A stretch of 31,063 nt of DNA from Lactifluus volemus (lineage: Eukaryota > Basidiomycota > Agaricomycetes > Russulales > Russulaceae): the NCBI GenBank assembly GCA_022376515.1, contig WTXI01000392.1:1-31063 (forward strand). The letters run 5' to 3'. The position numbers and the translations under genes were made by a program. Shown piece by piece: positions 9,502 to 20,182 of this stretch. Within the stretch, counting starts at the first letter, position 1, and each line of letters opens with the position of its first letter. Under the pieces are notes generated by a model. That model was not told the DNA's origin, searched no databases, and saw only the letters and a list, made by a program, of their open reading frames with translations.

Positions 9502-9883
9502 ATGAAGCGCCCTCCAAGTCGGGGAACCAGCAGCAGCCTGAACATGCGGCAGTGGCGCCAGTGCTTGTCTCAACTTCTCACCTCAGTCTACGATGGCCCT
9601 TCCACAACCAAATTCGTATGCCAACGTCCATCACACTCGATGCCGATGTTCCCGTTAACCATTACTATAGCCCAGATCCTCCACTGGAAAAGTCCCGAAT
9701 CGGGTACATCACTCACTTCATCTTCAATTTCGATACTAGTATTTACTCAGATGATTGCCTTGTGATTAGCGCGATCACCGCTCAGGCCAGCTGAATACAA
9801 TCGAGCATACTCCAGCTCGAGATCACTGGTACCTATCTCAGTAATTCTACCCTGATAAGTACTAAATCTCACCGTCTTGTCAG

Positions 9884-10281
9884 TCCTCAGGGCACACAAT
9901 CTTCCTCGTCTTAAAGTCCTCCCGGGGAAGGAGAGACAGTTTTATGTCACAGTGACTAACGGGAAGAATACATGGCAGACACGATCGAGGCAGAGCGTGG
10001 CGCAGCACGTGGAATGGAATGAAAGAGTAGATGCATCGTGAGCACTGTCGTACTTTCATTCCTCGGTCCAACTGAGACTCCTGCAGTGGTTTACAACCAC
10101 TCTCCCGTATCACAATATCGCTTTATGCGAAGAGGACCATGCGGACAGACATCCTTATCGGAAGGGAGGAGATCACCTGTGAAGCGCAACCTGGTTCGTC
10201 TATGTCTTCGAATTGTTACTCATGCGCTGAGAGTCCTACATCTAGATCTTGAGATAGTTTTCAGCACTTCTGATGGACATG
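9884..10281 (+). other. C2-like domain exons of NLR copy 1
   Basis: Three exons (9,884-10,037, 10,087-10,193, 10,246-10,281) join in frame and read as a C2-like fold: LEITVLRAHNLPRL across the first junction, QFYVTVTNGKNTWQT, then LSRITISLYAKRTM and DILIGREEITCEA. This matches the N-terminal C2-like module seen in many agaricomycete NLRs, possibly membrane-directing. I see no obvious full set of calcium-binding aspartates, so calcium dependence is doubtful. Copy 2 keeps the module but has lost one base near 20,864. Confidence 0.7.
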
Positions 10282-11215
10282 GTAGGCACTTACGAGAGCC
10301 GGCCACTCTCCTCTTGAGCATCACCGTGTCGACGAACTCTCTATATGTGGCACCCAATACCCCCCAGGTCCTACGACAACGGCACTGTACAACCACGGCG
10401 CTGAAGAAGGTGGTGCACGTCTTGGTGACCTTCCCACAGGGGGCGATACCTCTGTGGGACCAGTACCAGACGGCCAGGTGGAGATGTCACGTACTCTCGA
10501 TCGTGCCGAGGAAGCCATGAAAGCTATGGATTCGATGATGGCATGGAAGGGTGCCATTAATGTTATCAAGCAGGTACTCGACGCTATCGGACCAATCGCA
10601 GGAGTATGTCTCACATCGGATTTGCGCATCATTTGCTCTGCTAAGCAAGGTTTCGCGCTTCAGTTGCTCCCCCATGCACAGTTGGCATGGACTCTGCTCT
10701 CAAAGATTCCCGAGGTAGGTCCCCATGCCTTATCGAAGGACATGGAATGTTCAATGGGTTTCATGTATCGCCAGACTTTGCTACTCCAGCTTCAGCGTGA
10801 CGACAACGTCCAAACACTACTCAAGGCGATACAGGACGCATTCGCATTTGCAAAGGAGGCGGACGTTTTGAAGAACATGGAACCAGGATCTACTCATGCA
10901 AAGATCCTGGATGAGATGCTGGAGTGTGTCTCGGAATGTGCGAAGTTTATCATATCGTATGCGGAGAATGTGCAAGTCGGTACGTCGTCATGGCCTCGCT
11001 TATTGGCGATTCATCATAAACATTTGATTTTCAGCGAAGCGGACTTTGAAGAATGTCGTCAGACAAGTTGATACGAAAATTGATGAGTATCGCACAAATC
11101 TCGCTCGACTGCGAGACAATTTCCTCGCACGTACTGCTGTCGTCACTGGGATTGCTGTGCTAGAAGCTGGTGCGTAGTCCTAATGATAATGCGATTGGAT
11201 AATCTTCCTGACGAG

Positions 11216-12049
11216 GGGCACGAAGAATTGGCCGCAACAATCAGAGAATTGCCTTATAAAGGAGGCTGGCGATTTGGCGATGACAGGCGTTGTCTTCCGG
11301 GAACACGAGAAGACTTCTTGGACCATATCATGAACTGGGTCGAGAATCGAGAATCTCAACGTGGACTCGTGCTCCTCGGCCAGGCCGGGACAGGAAAGTC
11401 ATCGATTGCACATGAAGTCGCTCGGAGGCTCGAGAACAAGCATCTCGGCTCTTATTTCGCCTTTCTACGAAAGGAGGGCTCCAAGGACGAGGCTCACCAG
11501 CTGTTCACGACACTTTCTCGCGACCTCTCCAATCGCTATCCTGCTTTCAAACTCGCCCTCGGAAGGGTACTCAAGAATGATCCATCTCTTTGTAGCACTC
11601 GACACTATCGCACACTCTTCGAACGCCTCCTTCTTGAACCAGTCAAGAGCGTTCAGCTTGACGATTCAATCCTTATCGTGGTGGATGCGTTGGATGAGAG
11701 TGGTGATGCAGTCGGCCAAAGCGGATTACACAAATTTCTTGCTGAACATCTCTTCGAGTTGCCATCAAGTTTCCGCATCTTGATCACCTCGAGACCGGAA
11801 AGGGGTATTGAACGTGTGTTCGGTAACGCGTTATCCGTGCGCACCCTCTACATGGATGATCACAAGCTGGCTGCAAAGACAGAGCAAGATATTGGCCTTT
11901 ATCTCCGGAACGAACTCCCTCTGAACCTGTTCGAGCGACATGGCGTCAAACTGGCAAAGGCAGCAGAAGGATTGTTTCAGTGGGCAGCCGTTGCTTCCGG
12001 GCTAATAAACAATCCTCCCCTAGCTTTGGGTTTAGCAAGAAACAAGTGA
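11216..12049 (+). other. NACHT nucleotide-binding domain of NLR copy 1
   Basis: This is the longest clean part of the receptor. It contains HEELAATIRELPY, CLPGTREDFLDHI, Walker A GQAGTGKSS, Walker B ILIVVDALDES, the sensor-like FRILITSRPE, and the post-sensor EGLFQWAAVASGLI. The DALDES-type Walker B, with acidic residues after the aspartate, is typical of NACHT rather than NB-ARC. The frame closes at a stop at 12,047-12,049 because of a single-base loss at about 12,017; the rest of the exon is open in another frame to beyond 12,774. Confidence 0.85.
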
Positions 12050-13055
12050 TAGAGCGTCTGTTGGGGCACTCTCGAGGTCGCAGCGGGCAAGATCCTTTGG
12101 ACCAGCTATATGGAGAAGTTCTGGAAGGGTACTTCAAACCGGTTGCAGCACAGACCTTATTTTGTTCCGTCATGGGGCAGCTCTTTGCTGCTCTCGCTCC
12201 ACTTTCCATCCGCTCTTTGACTGCTCTGCGACGACATGCGCCCAAGGGTGACCCCGAGGACCCTGACCCCGAGGATTCGGAATGCGTTATTGAAATGCTC
12301 CGACACCTTGGCTCACTGCTCAGTAACGTGACTTCATCCGACAATACCCTCCCGATCGTCCCTCTTCACACCTCCTTCCGTGACTTTCTGGCCGATGAGA
12401 AGAGTGGGGTATTCCACATCGACCTTGGCAAGGCTCACCGTCAGCTGGCACATTCCTGTCTTGGATTAATGCTCAATGAGCTGAAATTCAACATTTGCAA
12501 ACTCGAGTCGTCATATATCGCGAACAGGGATCTCCCAGACCTTGAATCTCGAATTTCAGAATATATTCCACCTGCTCTATCGTATGCGTGCGTCTTCTGG
12601 GGCGACCATTTAGAACGTCTTAGTATTGAACAGGACCTCCTTCCAAAACTTCGATTGCTGTTCGAGACAAGGTTTCTTTTCTGGCTGGAAGTGCTTAGCA
12701 TCAAGAGCAGTGTCGGTCTTGCATCACGAGCATTGGCATCTCTGAACACATGGTTGCAGTCTGATCAGCAGAAGGTAGGCAGTTCTTATCATGTTATTCG
12801 ACATGTAGTAACGATTGTGTACAATTACAGCGATCATTCCAATCAGAGGTTGAAAATCTGTTGGGATTAGTGAATGATGCGTTCGCGTTTGTGCGGTATT
12901 TCGGGATGGCGATAGCAAGGAGCCTCCCGCACATATATCTATCAGCTCTTCCTTTCGCACCATCCTCTTCCCGCATCGTACACCACCACCTTCACCTATT
13001 CCCTCACACACTGTCATTGAAACGCGGACGGTTGGCTGATTGGCCAGCATTAGAA

Positions 13056-14865
13056 ATGACCATTAAAGCACACGATGGACCCGTCAACTCCGTTGTATTC
13101 TCGTCAGATGGGCAGCGCATCGCATCATCCTCGGAAGATTGCACGATTCGGGTGTGGGATGCTACAACAGGGGAAATTGTAGCGGGTCCGTTTGCCGGAG
13201 ACACCGAAGGCATCTTCTCCGTCGCATTCTCGCCTGACGGACAACGCATTGCGTCGGGCTCGGAGGACTGCATGATTCGGGTGTGGGATGCCGCAACGGG
13301 AGAGGTTGTAGCGGGCCCATTTAATGGACACACGGGGTGGGTTAGATGTGTTGCATTTTCACCAGACGGGCAACTCATCGCCTCGGCCTCGGACGATCAC
13401 ACCATTCGTGTTTGGGATGCCGCAACTGGAGAGGTCGTCGTGCGCCCATTTATTGGACACATCGACCAGGTCCACTGTGTTAGATTCTCACCAGATGGGC
13501 AATGTATCGCTTCTGCCTCTCGAGATTGCACGATTCGGATGTGGGATGCTGCAACCGGAGATGTCGTAGCGGGCCCGTTTACTGGACACACTGAATATGT
13601 TAGGAGTGTTGCATTCTCACCGGATGGGAAGCACATTGCTTCGGCCTCGGATGACCGCACAATTCGTGTATGGGATTCCGCAACAGGACAGGTCGTAGGA
13701 TGCTCGTTTACTGGACACACCGGTGCTATCTACTCTATTGCATTCTCGCCGGACGGTCAACGCATCACCTCAGCCTCGGTCGATCGCACGATTTGTGTGT
13801 GGGATTCCGCAACAGGCCAGATCGTAGCAGGCCCATTTACTGGACATTCCAGTTCCATATTTTCTGTTGCCCTCTCGCCGGACGGGCAGCGGATTGCCTC
13901 GGCCTCGTACGATCACACGGTTTGTGTGTGGGATGGAAGAAAAGGAGAAGTAGCGGGTTCGTTTACTGGACATACCCAGTCGATCTTTTCTGTTGCAATC
14001 TCACCGGACGGGAAACGGATTGCCTCTGCCTCTGCAGATCGCACAATTTACGTGTGGGATGCCGCAACAGGAGAGGTCACAGCAGGTCCGTTTACTGGCC
14101 ACACCCATCGGGTCACTTTCGTTGCATTCTCGCCTGAAGGACGGTGGATTGCCTCTGCCTCGGTCGATCGCACGATTCGCGTGTGGGATGCCGCGACAGG
14201 AATATTGTAGCGGGCCCTTTTACCGGACATACCGATATAGTCATGTCTATTGCATTCTCGCCGGACGGACAACGCATCGTGTCGGCCTCGGTAGATCGCA
14301 CGGTTTGTGTGTGGGATGCCATAACGGGAGAGGTTGTAGTGGCCCATTTATTGGACACCCTAATGAGGTCTGCTCTGTTGCATTCTCGCCAGACGGGAAA
14401 CGCATTGCGTCGGCCTCGGAAGACTGCACGATTCGAATATGGGATGCTATAACGGGAGAGGTTGTGAAGGCCCGTTTACTGGACACACGAGGCCGGTTTG
14501 TCTGTTGCATTTTCGCCGGACGGGAAGCACATCGCATCGGCCTCGGTGGACTGCACGATTCGAGTATGGGATGCGGTAACGGGAGAGGTTTGGGGGCCCG
14601 TTTACTGGACATACTGAGGCGGCCTGCTCTGTTGCATTTTCGCCGGATGGGAAGCGCATCGCATCGGCCTCAAAGACCGCATGGTTCGCTTGTGGAATTC
14701 TGCAACAGGGGCAGCCGTAGCAGGCCCGTTTATTGGACACACAGAATCGATCAGCTCGGTCGCATTCTCACCAGACGGGCAGTGGGTCGTTTCGGCTCGG
14801 ATGACCGCACGATTCGCATGTGGGATGCCACAGCAGGACAGGATGTTGTGGGCTCGTCTACCGAC
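13056..14865 (+). repeat. WD40 array of NLR copy 1, about 14 repeats of 129 bp
   Basis: Each repeat is 43 residues with the core [19 protein letters not shown] followed by a linker of the type [13 protein letters not shown]. The first nine repeats are open as one frame (the enclosing ORF runs 12,861-14,210). Repeats nine to fourteen are recognisable but fall into other frames after single-base losses near 14,203, 14,345, 14,470, 14,590 and 14,676. Repeats are near-identical at the DNA level, for example 'tctcgccggacggg' and 'tcggcctcgg' at a constant position. That is the signature of the high-identity WD40 arrays in fungal NLRs that change repeat number and specificity by recombination. They would form one or two beta-propellers acting as the sensor. 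Confidence 0.9.
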
Positions 14866-15197
14866 TCACCGAATCGACAAATTGGTGCGTCCTCTCTGAA
14901 TGGGCAGCCTATCATCTCGGTCTTAAGAGTGATACGATTCATGTAGGGAACTCAGAGCAGAAGATCACCTGATGGACAAGTTCCCAATCAATAGTGATGG
15001 ATGGATGTATGGGGAAGATAATGAACTCCTTTTGTGGATTCCTCCCATTCACCGACCATACCTTATAAAGCTGACACAGTCTGGGTTGCTGGCAAGATAG
15101 AACGGAGGTAGATCTCTCAAATTTGTTTTATGGATTAAACTGGGCTACGGGATACGTTCAGAGTTCATCTACAGGTATATATGCAAGCTCTGATTAG

Positions 15198-15627
15198 TGT
15201 ATGGTTAGAATTCAGTTAGTGCCAGCGAGTCTGTCTGAGGATCCAGTAGAGTGGTGCTTTCAATATTAGGTGACTGGCAGGTACTCGCATAGAGATGCGG
15301 AATCGAAAACGAGGGGAAATACGAGATTACGCATGAAGAACGAAAGGGGAAAATCAAGATGCCAGAAGATGGATTTCAACACAGTACCACAGATGGCTCA
15401 CAGAGAGCAAAATCTCCAATTTGCTCAATTCGGAAAGAGATATTATAAGCAAATCAAATAATGAATTTCAAACTCCAAATAGAGACACAATTGTGCTGTA
15501 TATCCACCAATCAGAAAACAGATCCGGACCGAATAGAATCGCTGACTCTGCAAGCACAGTCGAAATTGATATATTGATACCTTGGGTGCAAGCAATTTGT
15601 TGGAACTGGCCTCCCCGTGAAAATACG
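15198..15627. other. Spacer between NLR copy 1 and COG3 copy B
   Basis: AT-rich intergenic sequence that aligns with 25,868-26,285 downstream of NLR copy 2 with small indels. No separate gene is supported: the open frame from 15,421 reads through into the COG3 N-terminal exon and is probably not translated upstream of it. It would contain the NLR 3' UTR and the COG3 promoter. Confidence 0.55.
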
Positions 15628-18533
15628 CTCAGTCTGAATGTTCGCACTCAACAACCAAAATCTGCTCTTATTATTGAAAAATGGGAAGCCAAGGCACCAC
15701 TAGATTATGCTGAGGCCAAAAGAGTGGGAGCCATCAACGCTGCTGTTGTACATCATCCACAGTCAGAGTCAGTCAATTTCTATGTTCCCCGGTTATCCCT
15801 TGCAATTCAGCGTCATCACAGCCTTCACGAGAGGACTCTGGCAATTCTTCCCGTCCATCAACTCCCCTACAGCGCGTCAAGTTTGGTTCAGTTGCCCGTC
15901 CTCCCACGCCAGGCTCGCGTCAACCGGCCGTTGCACACGCACATGCAATACATCCGAAGCAGTTAGTCCAGACTCTACAACAATTTTACGACTGACTCAC
16001 GCTGATAGACCGCTCAGTGGCGCATAGCTAGGAGGCACACTTCCGACACCATCTTTTGCGCGTCTCCGAACATCTCGACACTTGCGACAGGCTTGTCGGC
16101 CACATCGACCAGGTCGATACAGAGGTTGCGAATATGTTGGATAAGTGGAAAAGCATGGAGGAGGGTGGAAAAAGTCAGCAGGACGCGAGCCAAAAGTTGT
16201 TGGACGAGCGGGTGCGTATCGCTTCACTCACTCACACATCTCTCGGATGCGTAGAGGAGCTTGACGATTGCGTCGTCGGTTTACAGGATCAACTGGCGGC
16301 GTTGGAAACGGCTATCGGGACGACCTTGGAATACTTTCAGGAACTGGAGCATGCGACGCGAAATTCAATCACCCTGGCGAGTCGCTCGTTCTCCAGACCG
16401 ACTTTCTCTACATGGTCGAGCGCGTGGACATCTGCATCGAGTTTCTCAAATCCCATGTACGACCCGCTTTTCTGCCAGCGTGTGTGAACTTGCTCATCTT
16501 CCCCCTCCTCCCCCAGAGAAACTACAAAGAAGCAGAGGTCTATCTCCTACGCTTCCAGCAATGTATGACCCGTGCAATGACGCTCATCAAAATGTATTTT
16601 GTTGGATCTCTCCGTGTACTCACCCAGGATGTCTCGCGGCGACTCTTCGAGCAGGTGCCTTTCTTTGCGATGCATATATCACCACATTTTCTAAACACTG
16701 GTCTATTTACAGGATGTTTCTGACACCGCACAAATGCATCTTCTTTACACGCGTTTTACCACTGTGGCTGGCCAGCTTGCACCTCTTCTTGGAGAATTCG
16801 AGCGCCGTGCCCACTCACACCCCGAGGAGCTGGGAGCTCTGCTCTCGGAGTGCCACGTGGCGTACTTTGGCGCACGAAAGAACCTCCTGGTTTCACGCCT
16901 TACTGAGCAGATCCGCGGTCTCGACCCTACGAGGACGGAACTCGTGGAATTGGTACGCCTTTTTGAATCATATCCTCAGTCATCTAACGATATGTCATGA
17001 ACGCGTTATAGACACGCGCCGGGTGTAGCTACCTGAAGCAGATTTGCACTGAAGAATTTGACTTGTACCGGGCATTTTTCAGCACCGGGAAGCAGGAACT
17101 CTAGTATGTACCGTTATGCTTGTTTTGATGCCAACTGACCGGATTACTCGCCAATAGCCAGTACTTGGAAACCTTTGTGATTACCTCTACGATGACCTGC
17201 GCCCCCGCATCCTACACGAGCCTCGGCTAACTGTCCTCTGCGAAGTTTGCACTGTGCTTCAAGCGCTGATGGTGCTCGATCAGCCCTGGAGGACGAGATT
17301 GAAGAGAATGAGGAGAGATGACGATGTAGACTACACATTCGTCATCTACTGCAGATGGTATTGCAGGATGCGCAAACGAGGCTGTTTTTCAAGGCACAGG
17401 CTGTGATCCAGTCCGACATACGATACTATACTCCAACGGCCAAGATCTGGCGTACCCAGATAAGCTTGCTGGTACGTGTCATTTTTTTATTGTCTATCCT
17501 TGCTAAAGGTATGTGCAGCTGCGCAGGAGCACAGACAGGATACGAAATTCGCGAGAAGCAGAGCATCAGCCGCCTGTTTGAGGGCCCAGGGCTTAACCAA
17601 CGCGAGACATGGTACCCAACGCTTTCCAAGACTGTATGGGTGCTCTCCCAGCTACACGACTTTGTTCAGGCAAGCCACCTATCATCGTGTGATGCTTATG
17701 TTGATCATATGGAATACACCTACAGCCAACTATATTCTATGACCTTGCGCACGAGGCCGTTAGTTTGTGCCACGGGTCGTTGCTGAGTGCGGCAGGCTTG
17801 GTCAGAGCAAAGAGCGGATTCGATGGACAACTGTTTCTTTTCCGCCATCTACTGATCCTTAAGGAGATCACGCGGAATCTGGACATTGCGCAGAAGGACG
17901 AGCCTCAAGTAGGTGGCGGTAGTGGAGGCACAGATCAGTACGGTGTTGCAGGTCAGTCCAGTCCATCGAGCCGTGAACCCTGGAGTCTGATGCATGATGT
18001 TCAGTGATCACGGATTCCAGACATGTTATCCTCTGTGCTGTCGCGCACGTCAACGCTCCTCCCTGGCTCGCTTTTCACATCTCTCGACAGCATGCGCGCA
18101 GAACACCTCGCGGACGCGAGACGAGTACGCATCCACTTCTACTTAAAATTTCCCGACCTCCCATTTTTATTTTCACACGTATCTACGCTACTTACAGGGA
18201 ATCGATCAAGATCTGAAGCATGCCTGTGAGTCCGTCATCTCCGCAGCATCGGAGCCGCTCTGCCCACCGTTGCGGGCCTTCACGGGCCGACCAGCGTCAG
18301 CCGCGGAAGCTGCGGTGCTCGACGAGGCCTTCCGCAACGCGTGCGCAAGTGACTTGCGTGCAAGTATCGCGCGAGTTTTCTTGTACGTCCCGGATGTGCG
18401 CACGGCCGGCGTGCTCGTGCAGCATGCGCTGGATCGCGTCGAGGATGCGTATTCAGCGTTTAGCCTGGCGGCCAGACAGGTCGGAGCGCGCGCTGGAAAA
18501 GGGCAGGATTGTTTGATGGATGATGGGTTGTGA
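15628..18533 (+). pseudogene. COG3: COG3, copy B, multiply broken
   Basis: A whole COG3-like gene from the N-terminal block EKWEAKAPLDYAEAKRVGAI (about 15,682-15,741) to the C-terminus. Recognisable order: SREDSGNSSRPSTPLQR, QQFYD, HLDTCDRLVGHIDQVDTEV, TTLEYFQELEHA, HPGESLVLQTDFLYM, NYKEAEVYLLRFQQCMTRA, LIKMYFVGSLR, MHLLYTRFTTVAGQL, then the C-terminal exons matching copy A. Disabling changes: TGA at 15,993-15,995 (Trp in copy C), TAG at 16,029-16,031 (Gln in copy C), frameshifts near 16,361, 17,170, 17,286 and 17,444, and a one-base loss near 18,529 that creates an early TGA at 18,531-18,533. No start codon is obvious: the expected position (15,628) reads CTC. It looks like a duplicated, non-functional copy. 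Confidence 0.85.
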
Positions 18534-20182
18534 AGCAGTTGTTGCAGGACGTTCGTGAGGATGGTGCAGGATCTCCGCCAGCTCGGACTTAGTGCAGTTT
18601 ATGGACTTTCGATACGGTATCGTTCAGAGAGCAGTCACGGTGGTTGATATTGTCACCTGCTACTAGTAGTCGTTCTGCCAACATTGCTTGCATCAATCAT
18701 TCAGTTATTGGCATTGTAATTCTCCGCGGAGGAATAGGACCCTCCTTCGACTGAAGCATGTCGCTCTCCCTGGGATTCGGTCCCACCGTGGCGTATCCTG
18801 TGGTTCTCCGGATCTTGTCTGACATTTCCACATATAGGGTGATCCCATGGCAGCGAGTTTCAGTTGAGAGCAAGAGTATGTCATCCAGTGTTTCATCCCC
18901 TAGAATGGATAGCGTAATGCACATGCTAGATCTCAACTTACAGATCATCGCCTGTTCCCATCAACCAGCGAGCCCACACCAATGGGAGCATGTTTAGCTC
19001 TCTTCTAGTTCTGGCTCGCGCAAAGGAAAGGGTGCATAGGATCCTCCAACAGGGCCCAATACTCCAACGTCCGCATTGGCGGCATCGCCTCTCCTCGCAT
19101 CACACCTGGGTCTGCATCCAATGCTCTCATCTTTCTTTCCTAGTCTCACTCACGGTTGCTTGCCGTTCATTTCGTCAGTCGTTGACTCGCCCAGTCTCCC
19201 CAACCATCCTCCCCTGTTGTAAATCATCTTCGCCGCCGTCGCCACCCCACTCCATCTTCCTGCTGACGTAAACGAGCAAAAGAAAGAGACAAGAATGGGA
19301 GGGAGCACATACGCTGCTTATCACGCACGGCCACGATGTCTGCGCGAAGATGCTTCCTCTTTGCAGTCTGTGGGTTCCGATGCGTTAAGTCCTGGAAGTA
19401 CAGAAGGATACCTGGTACCGTCCGGAATGTAGCAAGTGCTATACCGTCACTACTGCCAACACGAGACATGCAACTTCCTTCACCAGGGGTACGCACTCGA
19501 CAAGCGACAAGTCAAATTCCCCACTGGTGCCCTAGCTGCACCCCTCGGATTCGTCAAGGCATGTCGGCGACCGACTCGCAGCAATATATGACTTTCTCTA
19601 GCATGTGGACACCTGCATCCACCATGCAATCCCCACTACGCCGTCCTCATCATCACCATTCTGCCAGCCATAAATGAGTTTTGGTGTTGGATAATTGCCT
19701 CCCCCTCCCTGCCACCCCAATCAAAGTCAACCAAAGAAATTTCTTTGGTTGACTTTGATTGGGGTGGCAGGGAGGGGGAGGCAATTTATCCAACTCCTGA
19801 AGGGTCACCGTACGGCTTTTTTTTTTTTTCTGCTAGAGCATAGTTTAAGGCACAGCCCGCTTTCATTCACATTCTCTACTTGAGAGGATAATGTACAGTA
19901 CGAGGATTCATCTGGTTCTGGACCATATGGGACTATGTAATTGGCTGTCATAATTCACCTCCTTTTTTTTCCCGTACGATTCATGAGGCTATTTGTTGAT
20001 CCCCGGATCCCCGGATCTTCACTTCAGCTGAATGCCGGCCCTTGTCAGTGATGTATGCAAGCGTACGGGAGTGAGAATGTGCACTGGGATAACTCCAACG
20101 AATTGGCCTACTCCCGAGAAAATGTTTGGACCAGGTGTCAACATGTCAACTATTGTTTGTTGTTTGTTGTTTGTTCTCCAAG
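18534..20182. other. Spacer between COG3 copy B and NLR copy 2
   Basis: No convincing gene. It aligns in blocks with 934-1,538 and 8,968-9,501 of unit A, with transposon 1 absent here. Blocks present only in unit B are about 18,620-18,710, 19,345-19,540 and 19,562-19,795; the last contains the 109-bp palindrome. A short poly-T run lies at about 19,819-19,829. Toward the 3' end it should contain the NLR promoter. Confidence 0.55.
19686..19794. repeat. 109-bp near-perfect palindrome, no spacer
   Basis: The left arm 19,686-19,739 (54 nt) and right arm 19,740-19,794 (55 nt) are reverse complements except for one extra A in the right arm. The centre is 'caaagaaatttctttg'. Unit A has no counterpart. 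It could be a foldback/miniature element, a hairpin-forming site, or an inverted duplication made during repair or assembly. Arms contain 'gccaccccaatcaaagtc'. Confidence 0.9.

Larger units (their letters stand above)
9502..15197 (+). pseudogene. C2 / helical / NACHT / WD40 NLR-type receptor, copy 1 (frameshifted)
   Basis: This is a STAND/NLR-like intracellular receptor, the class linked to non-self recognition and regulated cell death in fungi. Exons after the uncertain 5' end: to 9,828; 9,884-10,037; 10,087-10,193; 10,246-10,281; 10,368-10,603; 10,664-10,714; 10,775-10,979; 11,035-11,169; 11,216-12,774; then 12,831 to the end. They encode a C2-like domain (LRAHNLPRL, QFYVTVTNGKNTW, SLYAKRTM), a helical region (RAEEAMKAMDSMMAWKGAI, LQRDDNVQTLL), NACHT with Walker A GQAGTGKSS (about 11,380) and Walker B ILIVVDALDES (about 11,670), a linker, about 14 WD40 repeats, and a tail (GWMYGEDNELLLWIPP). 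Breaks relative to copy 2: a 1-base loss near 9,520, TGA at 9,792-9,794, a 1-base loss near 12,017, then several from 14,203. It may be a true pseudogene or carry assembly indels; the start is uncertain. Confidence 0.8.
1..15627. repeat. Tandem module unit A (5' truncated by the window)
   Basis: Holds COG3 copy A (3' part), transposon 1 and NLR copy 1. Window base 1 corresponds to about 17,630 in unit B and about 30,583 in unit C. Unit borders are set here at the COG3 start because the physical duplication junction cannot be placed inside a tandem array. Confidence 0.8.

Noticed and set aside
10281..10520. Continuous ORF from 10,038 to 10,520 as coding
   Set aside because: It reads through introns. 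Splicing 10,282-10,367 instead restores the frame leading into RAEEAMKAM and the helical region.
13004..14452. Long minus-strand open frames across the WD40 arrays
   Set aside because: They are periodic shadows of the 129-bp coding repeat on the opposite strand, with the same segment repeated and no domain of their own.
13056..14865. Regularly spaced repeats resembling a CRISPR or minisatellite array
   Set aside because: The period is 129 bp, matching 43-residue WD40 blades in an open frame, with no short repeat-spacer structure.
15421..15966. A separate 181-codon gene upstream of COG3 copy B
   Set aside because: Its middle (EKWEAKAPLDYAEAKRV) is the COG3 N-terminal exon; the rest is read-through of the spacer and of an intron.
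18697..19496. Minus-strand genes in the unit B spacer
   Set aside because: Short open frames without recognisable domains, not preserved in the matching spacer of unit A.
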